The notes under the pieces were generated by a model. The model did no database searches and was not told the origin of the DNA. It saw nothing but the letters and a program-made list of their open reading frames with translations. Shown here piece after piece: positions 30,987-39,477 of a DNA stretch of 61,322 bases; within the stretch, counting starts at the first letter, position 1; each line of letters starts with the position of its first letter. Position numbers and translations under genes: made by a program. This stretch comes from a virus: positions 1 to 61,322 of IMG/VR virus record IMGVR_UViG_3300029319_006288; one strand, 5' to 3'.

Positions 30987-31319
30987 TTATTCGTTCTTTT
31001 CAGTTTTAGGGTTCCACTTGACCCAACCTCTGTCGGGCAACCAGTTGTCGCCATCTTTCCTCTTTGGAAATAGACCACCTCCCTTCTTATGAGAACCAAA
31101 GGACAACCTTGCTCCGCAATCCGCACAACGAAGCTCATAATATAGATTATCATCTACATTTCTAACAACGAAGCGGATATTCTCAGAGCCACATTTACCG
31201 CACGCAGTTTCCTCAAATACCTCTTGGAACCGCGAAATTTGCTCGAAAATTTCTTTTTGAGAGTCGCCCTCAAGCTGAACGCTTAGACGACCATTTTTAG
31301 TTTGGTAGTTTACTTTCAT
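30987..31319 (-). CDS. Zinc-ribbon protein (110 aa)
   Basis: Two CxxC pairs (CGKCG near residue 40 and CADCG near residue 70), about 30 residues apart with a beta-hairpin-like stretch between, form a typical zinc ribbon. The N-terminal part is short strands and helix; the C-terminal part is basic and Trp/Gly-rich (GGGLFPKRKDGDNW). It is the last gene of the - strand transcription unit and lies 3 bases after the Rad52/Erf-like gene. That association suggests a nucleic-acid-binding accessory in recombination or replication, but this is inference. Confidence 0.65.
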   Translation of the reverse strand: MKVNYQTKNGRLSVQLEGDSQKEIFEQISRFQEVFEETACGKCGSENIRFVVRNVDDNLYYELRCADCGARLSFGSHKKGGGLFPKRKDGDNWLPDRGWVKWNPKTEKNE

Positions 31320-31322
31320 TAT

Positions 31323-32084
31323 TTAGTCTCTCCAATCGGACTTATAACCCATGAAATTAGTAATTAGACTTTTGTCTTTCTGATAATCACCGCCCAACAA
31401 CTGAATAGCATCGCTGGCCTGACTCTTTGTCACTTTACGCTTTACATTTGTCTCGAATACCTCCCGGAAAAATGCTTCCACATCTATATTTAACTGTTTA
31501 CACTTACCATCAATAAATCTAGCCTGTGGATCAGTCATTCTTGATGAGTCATCGTACTCACCATCTGTATTCTCCATCGCTTTAGTTTGGCTAATACTAC
31601 GTACAATATTAGCAGTATTCTTCTTGGTCATCTCTTCAGCGGCTACAGTTTTGAGTCTAAGAGCCTTTCTTAAAGCACGCCCTTCAGCCCTTGTTGCTGC
31701 TGTAGCGGTGTTAAACACACAAAATGTGTCGTCTGTGTTGCCTTCCCAGCAATCAGCCACATCACTAAATACACTACCATCTTCAAACGCTACTTCCCAG
31801 ATAACAGTAGCCCTACCAATAGAATCTGCCTCTGTGGGGGGAAACACTTGAGTTGGTCTACTACTAACAATCCTTCCTAGCAGAAGCTCTGCTACTCTCC
31901 TCAATCCTGCACACAATGGTCGCCCATCGTACATTTCCTTCTCATCAAACAACCCTAAAACATAGTCATTCCATTCTACATCAGTAGGGCTTGGTCCTTC
32001 TGTCACGATCTCGTCCTTTACACTAGTGTCAACATTTTGTGGAGTATCAAGAGCAACGCCCTCAAACAAATCATCATTATGCAT
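31323..32084 (-). CDS. Putative Rad52/Erf-like single-strand annealing protein (253 aa)
   Basis: The segment TAATRAEGRALRKALRLKTV (about residues 126-145) resembles the conserved helix of phage Rad52/Erf-type annealing proteins, where a Thr/Ala-x-x-Glu-Gly-Arg-Ala-Leu run follows the beta-sheet core. The preceding region (TVIWEVAFEDGSVFSDVADC) fits the sheet. The C-terminal 70 residues (MTDPQARFIDGKCKQLNI onward, then KSQASDAIQLLGG) match a tail module common on phage recombination proteins. It would anneal ssDNA during replication and recombination. It overlaps the upstream nuclease gene by one base. Family assignment is moderate. Confidence 0.55.
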   Translation of the reverse strand: MHNDDLFEGVALDTPQNVDTSVKDEIVTEGPSPTDVEWNDYVLGLFDEKEMYDGRPLCAGLRRVAELLLGRIVSSRPTQVFPPTEADSIGRATVIWEVAFEDGSVFSDVADCWEGNTDDTFCVFNTATAATRAEGRALRKALRLKTVAAEEMTKKNTANIVRSISQTKAMENTDGEYDDSSRMTDPQARFIDGKCKQLNIDVEAFFREVFETNVKRKVTKSQASDAIQLLGGDYQKDKSLITNFMGYKSDWRD

Positions 32085-32848
32085 TATTCAACCTCAATAA
32101 AACGCTTACTCTTTGGCGGAAACTTTTTAGAGATCTTAGATACTTCATCTACTACAGACGATAACATCTCTTCACGCTTCGCCAAACTTTCCTGTCCCAG
32201 TGACTTCAAACGGATCACTGCATATCCTTTAGACAAAAGGGCACCTGACTTTCTCAAGTCTGCATTTACCTGTTTCTGGAGCTTTTCCTCTCCCCAGATA
32301 GGTAAGAAATGACTTGGCCCGTCTACCTCTATTATAGTCTTCAAATCAGGAATATACAAGTCAATTTCCAGATTTTCTGCCGGAATTATTAAAACATGCA
32401 TCCTGACCAAGAAACCAGCTTCTTCTAGTTTATCTTTTACCCATCGCTCCATTTTAGAACCTTCTTTTGCGGCAGTTCTAATTGCAGCAATACCCTTGGA
32501 TCGCATTTCTTCTTTCTGTTTTGCAGACATATTTTGCCAATTATTTTTTGCCTGCTTGACTCGTCGAGCTTTCTCTTTGTCACTCATTTCCTCCCAGTAG
32601 CTCACGAGACTCTGGCTGATTGCGATTTTTTCAGCGTCAGTTCTTTTTTTACCGGCAGTAGGATGAGAACTGCGACCAGATTTTAGTGCAGCTTTTTGTG
32701 CCGCACTCTTATCCTTCAACTCATACCCATGCTTAATTAATGTCCGCCTAATCTTATTTGGATAAGTGTTTAACTGTTTCGCAATCTCATACGTACTTTT
32801 ATTTTGCTCATTATACAAGCTAATAACTTTATCTTCAAAACTAGCCAT
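32084..32848 (-). CDS. HTH plus Vsr/DUF559-like PD-(D/E)XK endonuclease, probable homing-type (254 aa)
   Basis: The N-terminus (residues 1-45) is a helix-turn-helix resembling those of sequence-reading endonucleases. It is followed by Lys/Ser-rich segments (HPTAGKKRTDAEKIAISQSL) like the DNA-binding modules of phage homing enzymes. The C-terminal domain (about 140-235) has the Vsr/DUF559 pattern: EIDLYIPDLKTIIEVDG, then H, then DLRKSGALLSKGYAVIRL. The Asp and Glu-Val-Asp are the expected metal ligands. Free-standing phage nucleases of this build are known (the EDxHD type). It overlaps both neighbours by 1 and 8 bases. The closest alternative is a DNA-repair Vsr-like nickase. Confidence 0.65.
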   Translation of the reverse strand: MASFEDKVISLYNEQNKSTYEIAKQLNTYPNKIRRTLIKHGYELKDKSAAQKAALKSGRSSHPTAGKKRTDAEKIAISQSLVSYWEEMSDKEKARRVKQAKNNWQNMSAKQKEEMRSKGIAAIRTAAKEGSKMERWVKDKLEEAGFLVRMHVLIIPAENLEIDLYIPDLKTIIEVDGPSHFLPIWGEEKLQKQVNADLRKSGALLSKGYAVIRLKSLGQESLAKREEMLSSVVDEVSKISKKFPPKSKRFIEVE

Positions 32849-33281
32849 TGAAAATCTCCTTTAATTTATCAACCGACCAATCCTCTACGAGAACCGGTTT
32901 GTGCCCTGTTAGTCTATAAAACGTGTTGTAGTCTACTAGGTTATCTACGAGTACCTTGTATGTCTGTGCTATGCCAACAAAGTCAAACAAGTTTCTTTCT
33001 ATATCTTCACTGGAACTAAAGAGATATGCAAGTTTAATACTATTAACAGTTGACACGGCCCTTCTTAAATTATCTATTGTGGTACAAATTAGGTTGCCGT
33101 TAAAACTCCACATATCAGCAGAGTCAAACATTCCAAACTTAGGAGCTACTGGATTAAAACCAGTGTCGTTGAAAAATACAGAAGCAGAGGTGAGGTCTGC
33201 AACTGATTTGTTTAGAAAGTTGTAAATCTTTGTATTTTGTGGAGTGCCAGCACTAGTAGGTACGAAAAATCCTAAATTCAT
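32841..33281 (-). CDS. Hypothetical protein of the glyco-cassette (146 aa)
   Basis: I do not recognise the family. The protein is soluble-looking with alternating helices and aromatic residues, and has no clear nucleotide-binding loop or metal motif. A strong RBS (AAAGGAGAATAA) precedes the ATG, which overlaps the stop of the GDP-fucose synthase gene (TAATG). It is the last cassette gene before the recombination genes. It may be a glycosyltransferase-associated protein, but nothing in the sequence shows a reaction. Confidence 0.5.
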   Translation of the reverse strand: MNLGFFVPTSAGTPQNTKIYNFLNKSVADLTSASVFFNDTGFNPVAPKFGMFDSADMWSFNGNLICTTIDNLRRAVSTVNSIKLAYLFSSSEDIERNLFDFVGIAQTYKVLVDNLVDYNTFYRLTGHKPVLVEDWSVDKLKEIFNG

Positions 33282-34234
33282 TATTTATTCTCCTTTAAAA
33301 ACCATTCAATTGTATGTTTAAGTCCAGTTTGTAAATCTGTTGAAGCTATAAAGTCCAAATTCTCATTAGCCTGATGGGTGTCTAGACAGCGACGAGGTTG
33401 CCCATCGGGTTTGTCTGTTTCCCATTTGATCGTTCCTTCATAACCCATTTGCTCTGCGATCTCAACCACTAAGTCGTGGATTGTGATCTCTTTACCAGTC
33501 CCAATATTGATTGGTTCTGGCCCAACGTCTTTGTGAATAGCGGCGTGGATAGCTTTTGCACAATCTTCAGCGTACAAAAACTCTCTTGATGCTTTGCCAG
33601 TGCCCCACACTTTGACTTCTTGTTCACCGTTTTTAATGGCGTTATAAAACTTCAAAATAAGGGCAGGTATTACATGGCTACTTGTGAGATTAAAATGATC
33701 GTATGGACCGTACATGTTTACAGGAATGAGATTAACAATATTCATCCCATATTGTTCATGATAAGTCTCGCCCATCTTCATCAAAGTCTTCTTAGCGATA
33801 CCATAAGGTGCGTTGGTTTCTTCTGGATAACCTTCCCATAGGTAGCTTTCCAAGAATGGTGTAGGTGTGTGCTTTGGATATGCACAAACTGTACCTAGCA
33901 TAATAAACTTTATATCGTTCTGATTTACATCTCGGTATTGCCGAGTACGCTCAATCATGTTCATACCCATAGCAAGATTGTCATACATAAACTTGCCGGG
34001 ATTTTCACGGTTAGCTAGAATACCACCAACACTACCAGCAGCATGAACAACAACATCAGGATTATAATGTTGTAATGCTTTCTTGCAAGCGTAGTTATCT
34101 CTAAGATCATAGACATTACTACCAAGTGGCATAACAGAGTAAGTCAAGTGCGGATTCGCTAAGTTCACCGACTTGAAATAATTTACAATATTTTTCCCTA
34201 GAAATCCGGTTCCACCAGTTATTAGTATTCTCAT
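33281..34234 (-). CDS. fcl: GDP-L-fucose synthase (extended SDR, 317 aa)
   Basis: It converts GDP-4-keto-6-deoxymannose to GDP-L-fucose with NADPH. The N-terminal Rossmann motif GGTGFLG is at residues 7-13. The catalytic YGIAKK (YxxxK) follows the AP residues typical of Fcl. The sequence then gives VNMYGPYDHFNLTSSHVIPA, a family signature, and WGTGKASREFLYAEDCAKAI. The length matches the family. No GDP-mannose 4,6-dehydratase (Gmd) is visible in the window, so its substrate must come from the host or from elsewhere in the genome. It overlaps the upstream glycosyltransferase gene by 4 bases (ATGA). Confidence 0.9.
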   Translation of the reverse strand: MRILITGGTGFLGKNIVNYFKSVNLANPHLTYSVMPLGSNVYDLRDNYACKKALQHYNPDVVVHAAGSVGGILANRENPGKFMYDNLAMGMNMIERTRQYRDVNQNDIKFIMLGTVCAYPKHTPTPFLESYLWEGYPEETNAPYGIAKKTLMKMGETYHEQYGMNIVNLIPVNMYGPYDHFNLTSSHVIPALILKFYNAIKNGEQEVKVWGTGKASREFLYAEDCAKAIHAAIHKDVGPEPINIGTGKEITIHDLVVEIAEQMGYEGTIKWETDKPDGQPRRCLDTHQANENLDFIASTDLQTGLKHTIEWFLKENK

Positions 34235-34941
34235 TTAGCGGCTCCTCTAAACAATAAGTGTGTCTTACGAATTAGTTCTGGATTGATTGTATGACAGAAA
34301 TAATGGTGGTAACAGTGCCTATTCCAAGAGTTTTTTAATTCTTGCTCATTAGAAGCCATAACCCTGTGACCATCCCCTGTACCCTCAATTCCTACAGAAT
34401 AAAGATACTGGGCGAGACTAACATCGTCCATCATTTTCCAACCATCTAAATTGATTTTATCTTGGTTCTCCACTATCAATTCTACAACATCTCTGCTGAA
34501 CAACATACATGCACCAGAAATAAATGGAATACCATTGTGATCGCCAAGCATACCTCCATAATATTTTTCTCTTGGTCTATCCTGTAAAAATTCATACAAT
34601 AAGTCTGTTTTGATGTAGCTACCACAGTTTGGTCTAAAAACATAGTCCAAATCTGGATGCTTCAATAGGGCACATTCCATGCCCTTAATTGTTTTGAATA
34701 GTAGATTCGCCCTATGTTCCTCCGTATTTATCAAAAGGTCATTTTCTTGAGTTAGTATCCATTCTCCTTCTTTTATTTTTGTTGTAATGTAAGGTTGGTA
34801 TGTTCTACCCCAAGTAGAAATAACTTCTACATTGGGATGCCTGTTCGCGATCCATGTCTCTTTACAGGCAGTTACCATGTCCATGTAAGAACGCCCATTT
34901 TCCTCATTGTTCGAGGCGAGCATAAGCCCGACTAATCTCAT
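34231..34941 (-). CDS. GT31-like glycosyltransferase (236 aa)
   Basis: The pattern FRPNCGSYIKTDLLYEFL, then KYYGGMLG, PFISGACMLFSRDV and MDDVSLAQYL resembles the GT-A fold of GT31/Fringe-type enzymes. In those, the [F/Y]xxRTNxxSY strand, the GxGY[LM]LS strand and the E/DDV motif shape the active site. A QENDLL segment could serve as the DxD-like metal site. It would transfer a sugar from a nucleotide donor in the cytoplasm, as there is no membrane segment. It overlaps both neighbours by 4 bases. The acceptor and sugar are unknown. Confidence 0.65.
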   Translation of the reverse strand: MRLVGLMLASNNEENGRSYMDMVTACKETWIANRHPNVEVISTWGRTYQPYITTKIKEGEWILTQENDLLINTEEHRANLLFKTIKGMECALLKHPDLDYVFRPNCGSYIKTDLLYEFLQDRPREKYYGGMLGDHNGIPFISGACMLFSRDVVELIVENQDKINLDGWKMMDDVSLAQYLYSVGIEGTGDGHRVMASNEQELKNSWNRHCYHHYFCHTINPELIRKTHLLFRGAAK

Positions 34942-35756
34942 ATCATCTCCAAAATTGTTTGTGCTCTATTTTTGTATGTATGATGTTTCTTTACTAGTTC
35001 GTATCCTTCTTTAGAAATATCATCTCGATAGTTATCATTATCAAGGGCGTATCTTGCCTTGTTAATCATCTCCATTGTATTGCCATAAGTAACACAGTTT
35101 ACCCCGTCTTTAATCCCAAGCGAGTCGTAGGCTGGGTGTTCAGAGGTTAAAAGCATTGTTTGACAACCCATTGTTTCAAAGTTTCTGTAATTTACGTCAA
35201 CCCCAATATTAGCGTTCCAATGCACAAGATATGAGTTGACTGCCTCGACCATATCCGCCCCAATCACAAATTCGTCAAATCTAAACTGTGGGAAGTTAGC
35301 CTTCAATATATCAATGTATGGCTGTCTATTTACTACATTGCCACAAAAACCAATTCCGATACTTTTGTAGTATAAATTTTCTAACGGGTAAATAATAGTG
35401 TCATCATAACAGTTTGGAAGCCAGCAGTCTTTTTCTGCAAACGCAGGTGAGGCATGTAGCACCTTGTCAAATCCATACTGTTCGTAGACTCGTGGGCCTT
35501 TACAATGTGCGTCAATTGCCCAGATAAATTTAGGAACACGAACTTTGGTCACATCTGGTAGCCAGTCCCAGTTCTCAATAGCAAAGATTAGATCATAAGA
35601 CTCCCAGACTGGCTCTGTATCGAAACCATCATGCCCTTTACCCCAAATATCTACTTTAGCACCATGATGCTTAAAGCCACGCTTGAGACAAAAGCACTCT
35701 CTAAAATTTCTGTTTAGGTCATGATGACCGTTTTCTTGTATAACTAAGATCTTCAT
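34938..35756 (-). CDS. GT-B glycosyltransferase, CgeB-like (272 aa)
   Basis: I place the start at the ATG at 35756, which overlaps the TAA of the aminotransferase gene (TAATG), rather than 33 bases upstream. The protein begins MKILVIQENGHHD, a GT-B first strand. The C-terminal domain (IGIGFCGNVVNRQPYIDIL, later VNYRNFETMGCQTMLLTSEH) matches the donor-binding half of CgeB/Glyco_trans_1_2 proteins, with the Glu after RNF as the likely donor-contacting residue. It is shorter than the usual 350-400 residues, so the acceptor domain is compact. Sugar and acceptor are unknown. Confidence 0.7.
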   Translation of the reverse strand: MKILVIQENGHHDLNRNFRECFCLKRGFKHHGAKVDIWGKGHDGFDTEPVWESYDLIFAIENWDWLPDVTKVRVPKFIWAIDAHCKGPRVYEQYGFDKVLHASPAFAEKDCWLPNCYDDTIIYPLENLYYKSIGIGFCGNVVNRQPYIDILKANFPQFRFDEFVIGADMVEAVNSYLVHWNANIGVDVNYRNFETMGCQTMLLTSEHPAYDSLGIKDGVNCVTYGNTMEMINKARYALDNDNYRDDISKEGYELVKKHHTYKNRAQTILEMI

Positions 35757-36631
35757 TACCAATATCCTTTTGGTTGATAGTCTGCACACACCAAATCAGG
35801 GTGTGTATTAGGACACTGCCCACCGCAGTGAACACAAAATTCAAATTCGCCAGTTCTGATAGACTTTGCAATTCTTTCTGCAATCGGACAGTCACCGGTA
35901 ATACCCCTATTGATGTATGCTGGCTGCTCATAGACAACGTTTGGATAGTGACCTTCTCTTGGTCCTCTAATGCCAATCTCTGCCCTGATACCAGTCATAT
36001 GTAGCTTCATTTGCTCTAATGCCATGAGGCATAAAGGCTCTGCCAATCTAAAATTAAAACCGATGTTTACATGGTTGTACTTACCTTCCTGCCCTTGATT
36101 ACAAATAGATCGTATCTTTCCAGCATCTAATTTAGAGTTTGGAGGAACACAAATCATCCCACCCTCAAACGTTGAGATGTTTTTGGTTTTGTAGAACGAG
36201 AAGCACCCAGCATCGCTCATAAATCCCGCATCGCCAGAACCGAAAGCCTGAGCAGTATCTTCAATTACAACTAGGTTATGTTTTTCGGCAATAGCATTGA
36301 TCTTCTCCATATCACAAATCCTACCATACAAATGTACTGGCATGATGGCTTTCGTATTCGGTGTAATTGCAGCTTCGATTTTTTCAGGATCAATGAGATA
36401 GCTGATTGGATCAATATCTACGAACACGGGTTTTCCACCAGCAATCAAGATAGCATTACTGGTAGCGATGTAGGTAAACGGAGTTGTAATAACCTCATCT
36501 TCTGGCCCTAGATCCATAGACCACAACGTTGCGATCAGTGCAGATGTGCCACTGTTTACGGCAATACAATCATCTACAGAGTATGTTTCTTTTACGTAGT
36601 TCTCAAATATGTCTCTTACGACCTGTGGCAT
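35756..36631 (-). CDS. DegT/DnrJ/EryC1/StrS sugar aminotransferase, shortened with Cys-rich tail (291 aa)
   Basis: PLP-dependent sugar aminotransferases of this family transaminate keto-sugar nucleotides. Visible motifs are VNSGTSALIA (phosphate-binding), EDTAQAFGS (the Asp that contacts the PLP nitrogen) and FSFYKTKNISTFEGGMI with the Schiff-base Lys. The large domain is complete, but the protein is 291 residues against the usual 360-400. After IRAEIGIRGP most of the small C-terminal domain is missing. The sequence resumes with YPNVVYEQPAY and CPIAERIAKS, then ends with a cluster CVHCGGQCPNTHPDLVC. The tail could bind metal. The gene overlaps the ATP-grasp gene by 16 bases. Confidence 0.8.
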   Translation of the reverse strand: MPQVVRDIFENYVKETYSVDDCIAVNSGTSALIATLWSMDLGPEDEVITTPFTYIATSNAILIAGGKPVFVDIDPISYLIDPEKIEAAITPNTKAIMPVHLYGRICDMEKINAIAEKHNLVVIEDTAQAFGSGDAGFMSDAGCFSFYKTKNISTFEGGMICVPPNSKLDAGKIRSICNQGQEGKYNHVNIGFNFRLAEPLCLMALEQMKLHMTGIRAEIGIRGPREGHYPNVVYEQPAYINRGITGDCPIAERIAKSIRTGEFEFCVHCGGQCPNTHPDLVCADYQPKGYW

Positions 36632-37677
36632 AATTCCTCACTCCTTACCAATCTAGGTTCGCGATCAATTGATCTAATCCAGTATTGTTCACCTTCAAGC
36701 GAATTGACTTTTTGCTCTGGAGAATAATAACCAATACTATCTAAAGTAGCGAGACAGTATTCCAATGGCGTGTTGACCCCAAGGTATGCAAAGAAATCGC
36801 TCGTTGTAAAAAATCTTCCGTAATTTACTTCTGTGGGAATGATTTCTCCAACACCGTTTGTTTTTAAGTCCACACAGTAGATACCGTGAGGAACATCGAC
36901 AATAGATCTCACTGCCTCATGTGCTACTCCATAAACTTTGTTGTCTGACACGGTACGAGCCACTGATGGTGAACTGCTTTGTCCAGAAGGCATAATGTTT
37001 CCGAACATGTACTCTACTCGCTCTCTTGCCTGACTATGGATAAGTTTGCCATTCAGCCAGAAGGTCTGAACTGCATACTCTTTACCCGGAAGAAATTCAC
37101 AAAGCATAAAGTCATCTATAGAAAAACCCTTATAGTCTACCCAGTATTTTGCCCAATTCTCTGCGTGTTCTAGGCTTGTCATTGGTAGTGCAGCTTTTGA
37201 TCCCGCACCACGCCACGCCCTAAACCAAACAGTTGGACAGTGCTGCTGCAACTCACTAAATAAATTGGGATTTTCCAGAACATTCTTTAGAAAGTAACAT
37301 TTAAATCCAAGTGATAGCTTTGTAGCCCAATGCTTCTGACACAGCATTTTATTTGAAAAAGTATGCCACTGAACGATAGAGTGGTCAAAAATCTTAGCGT
37401 CAATATCGTCTTTGTTCTCAATTAGAAACTTGACCTCTTGATCTGGCTGTGCATGTACCATATCTATCTCAAACTCTTTAATGAACCGATTTATTGTAGC
37501 AACTTTAGTATCGTTGTCTAATTGTGGGTCCAAGAGCACTGCATCATCAGTATTACATTTGGCGATTCCATATGCACTAACATCTACGCCCAAACTGTAG
37601 ACTTGCATATCCATATCCAAGGATTTACAAAAATTAATACCAGCATTTCCGCCAGCACCTAGTACCATGATTCTCAT
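36616..37677 (-). CDS. ATP-grasp enzyme, carbamoyl-phosphate-synthase-like (353 aa)
   Basis: The N-terminal preATP-grasp Rossmann part starts MRIMVLGAGGNAGINF. It is followed by DMVHAQPDQEVKFL and NKMLCQKHWATKL, typical of the CarB-like ATP-grasp group. The central domain has CEFLPGKEYAVQTF, the conserved E..PG.E strand. Later GIYCVDLKTNGVGEIIPTEV and N carry the metal-binding Glu/Asn (..PTEVN). Such enzymes ligate a carboxylate to an amine. Here it could build an amide on a sugar or attach an amino acid, an inference from its place next to an aminotransferase. No membrane segment. Confidence 0.75.
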   Translation of the reverse strand: MRIMVLGAGGNAGINFCKSLDMDMQVYSLGVDVSAYGIAKCNTDDAVLLDPQLDNDTKVATINRFIKEFEIDMVHAQPDQEVKFLIENKDDIDAKIFDHSIVQWHTFSNKMLCQKHWATKLSLGFKCYFLKNVLENPNLFSELQQHCPTVWFRAWRGAGSKAALPMTSLEHAENWAKYWVDYKGFSIDDFMLCEFLPGKEYAVQTFWLNGKLIHSQARERVEYMFGNIMPSGQSSSPSVARTVSDNKVYGVAHEAVRSIVDVPHGIYCVDLKTNGVGEIIPTEVNYGRFFTTSDFFAYLGVNTPLEYCLATLDSIGYYSPEQKVNSLEGEQYWIRSIDREPRLVRSEELCHRS

Positions 37678-38270
37678 ACTACTTGCTCCGAGTTTTTCAA
37701 AATAAGAAGACCGTTATTATTGAAGAACCGTTCTGCTTCAACCCATTTAGTATTTTCTGCCCTGAATTCACTAATTGCCCTATTGATTCCTTGACCCGGA
37801 ACCTTTGTTCCTCCACCGCCATGCCCTTCATAACCATAAAGAACAGTGTCGTGAAAAATGATGAACTTCTTAATCTTATGACCCCAATGGGCGAGTTCTG
37901 CCTTAACGACATCATAAGTGTGTTGAGTGTCTACAAACAAAAGGTCAACTTCTTTAGCGTCGATTTCGGCAGTTCTTGAATCACCCAAAATAAACTTGTA
38001 GTCAATTCCCTGATCGTTTGCTGCCTTTAAAACGTTTTCAAAATCATGATTTGCACTGTCTCCCCAACGATTAGACTCTGGCCTTTCAATGTCTACACTC
38101 CATAGTCTCGATGGTTCTGCCGCAAGAAAAGAATACGTAGAAAGCAACCATCTGGTTCCTAGCTCAACTACGGAGTCGGACCTCAAAGCATATTCATATA
38201 GCTTGTGTAGATGCTCGTTAATATCAGAGGGCTCATTCGCCTTCTCATTCATAATTTTCACAAAGTCCAT
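37674..38270 (-). CDS. Class I SAM-dependent methyltransferase (198 aa)
   Basis: I take the ATG at 38270, which overlaps the TAA of the HAD gene (TAATG) and follows AAAGG, rather than the alternative start 39 bases upstream. The motif VVELGTR is motif I (SAM binding). LWSVDIERPES carries the acidic residue for the ribose. LLFVDTQHTYDVVKAEL and KFIIFHDT are typical of the Methyltransf_24 / cephalosporin-hydroxylase-like group. It probably methylates a sugar or a glycan-linked group. It overlaps the ATP-grasp start by 4 bases. Confidence 0.7.
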   Translation of the reverse strand: MDFVKIMNEKANEPSDINEHLHKLYEYALRSDSVVELGTRWLLSTYSFLAAEPSRLWSVDIERPESNRWGDSANHDFENVLKAANDQGIDYKFILGDSRTAEIDAKEVDLLFVDTQHTYDVVKAELAHWGHKIKKFIIFHDTVLYGYEGHGGGGTKVPGQGINRAISEFRAENTKWVEAERFFNNNGLLILKNSEQVV

Positions 38271-38620
38271 TACAACCTTTCCTTTATCCAGTTTTGTGTA
38301 GAGTTCCAATCTGTAAACCTCAAACCTTTGTCGTCGATGTATAAGTCAACCCTTGGCTTTGTATAGAATAATATGTAGTCATACGAAATGTCCCAGCGGT
38401 TGAGTATTTTCTCCATGTATTTCCTGTGGTAGTCGGGTCGGCATGTAAAGATCAAAATTTCAAAACCTCGATCCTTCAGGAACCTAGTGCTTTCTCTGGC
38501 ACCATCCATAGCCTTTAACAATGTATGCTTTTCAAAATCTTCGTTGATATCATTTGACTCTTCTACCAATGTTCCATCAAAATCAATCGCAACTCTTTTG
38601 TGACGAAATGTTTCGCTCAT
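38270..38620 (-). CDS. HAD-superfamily hydrolase (116 aa)
   Basis: Motif I is DFDGT at residues 13-17 with both catalytic Asp residues. Motif II is IFTCRPDYH. A late KPRVDLYIDDKGLRF carries the Lys and the acidic pair of motifs III/IV. There is no sizeable cap domain, which suggests a small phosphosugar or phosphoprotein substrate or a partner-completed site. It may remove phosphate from a sugar intermediate. It overlaps both neighbours. A similar Asp-Gly motif also occurs in the fusion protein at 56975-58852. Confidence 0.8.
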   Translation of the reverse strand: MSETFRHKRVAIDFDGTLVEESNDINEDFEKHTLLKAMDGARESTRFLKDRGFEILIFTCRPDYHRKYMEKILNRWDISYDYILFYTKPRVDLYIDDKGLRFTDWNSTQNWIKERL

Positions 38621-39477
38621 TCTGTAAAGTTTCCTCGCAAATCGTGGTCTCCTATAATTTTCAGAACGGCACCATCACATTCCTCGTAAACTTCTCTCTC
38701 AGATGTTGATAAGAAGATTTCGTATTGTCTGTCACCTCTTCTTCTAGGAATTAATACCTTTTCTCTGTTTGGGTAAATATCTTCTGCAATATCCTCTATG
38801 CGTCTTGGGTTTGGGGTATTTACAATAAACCGTCCATTATTAAACATAGCATAAATAATAAGACCCGTTGCTTCGTCGGCACTAATAAAATATCTTTTGC
38901 ACCCTTCAACGACTTTAATTGGTTCGTTGGTCGGCACTTTGTCCCAAATTTCAAAAACATTTCCTTGAGATTGAATAACATTGAAGAATCTAGCTACACT
39001 GCCGCCAGCATTGATGACCATTCTTTCTGCGATCAATTTAGTCGCACCGTAAACAATTTCTGGATTGGCAGATTTACAAGTAGAGGTCAAGACAACCTTG
39101 CATCCCTTTGGGGCAGCATCAATGAGGTTTTTTGTACCCTCTACGTTTACCTGTACAGTTCTCCATGCCTGATGCTCAGACTTTGTTGCATACTTAAGAC
39201 CAGCAATATTTACAATATAGTCTGGCTGAAAATTATTAATATGCCTTACACAGTCTCCAAAATTAGTAATATCTAAATACTCAAGGTTCCCATCAATGTC
39301 TGTGGCTAAATATTCCACACCTATCGAATCAAAAACCTCGCGTAGATGCGTACCAACTGATCCGTTGGCACCGGTAATTAAAACTTTGCCGAAGCAACTC
39401 TTGGTAAATCCTGCTTGGTTCAAAAGGCAAGAAAATTCTGGTCTCCCAAGAATTGTTTCTACATCATATTTTACCAT
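38617..39477 (-). CDS. Nucleotide-sugar 4,6-dehydratase/epimerase, PseB/CapD-like (286 aa)
   Basis: The Rossmann start is KVLITGANGSVGTHL at about residues 31-45. STCKSANPEIVYGATKLIAE is the position of the STDKAxxPxxxYGATK signature of PseB/FlaA1/CapD-type dehydratases, with Lys-Ser in place of Asp-Lys. The catalytic Tyr and Lys of YGATK are kept. RRRGDRQYEIFLSTSE near the C-terminus is also family-typical. It would make a 4-keto or 5-epimerised UDP-sugar that the aminotransferase could use. An extra 25-30 residues precede the Rossmann fold. Whether dehydration works with the altered signature is unknown. Confidence 0.75.
   Translation of the reverse strand: MVKYDVETILGRPEFSCLLNQAGFTKSCFGKVLITGANGSVGTHLREVFDSIGVEYLATDIDGNLEYLDITNFGDCVRHINNFQPDYIVNIAGLKYATKSEHQAWRTVQVNVEGTKNLIDAAPKGCKVVLTSTCKSANPEIVYGATKLIAERMVINAGGSVARFFNVIQSQGNVFEIWDKVPTNEPIKVVEGCKRYFISADEATGLIIYAMFNNGRFIVNTPNPRRIEDIAEDIYPNREKVLIPRRRGDRQYEIFLSTSEREVYEECDGAVLKIIGDHDLRGNFTE

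Noticed and set aside
32331-32359. TATAAT-like sequence with GACTATAAT on the - strand
   Set aside because: It lies inside the nuclease catalytic-domain coding region (codons for KTIIEV) and its -35 (TTGTAT) is poor. Most likely chance.
34938-35789. Longer start for the CgeB-like gene at 35789
   Set aside because: It would overlap the aminotransferase gene by 34 bases; the ATG at 35756 gives the TAATG junction common in this operon and a normal GT-B first strand.
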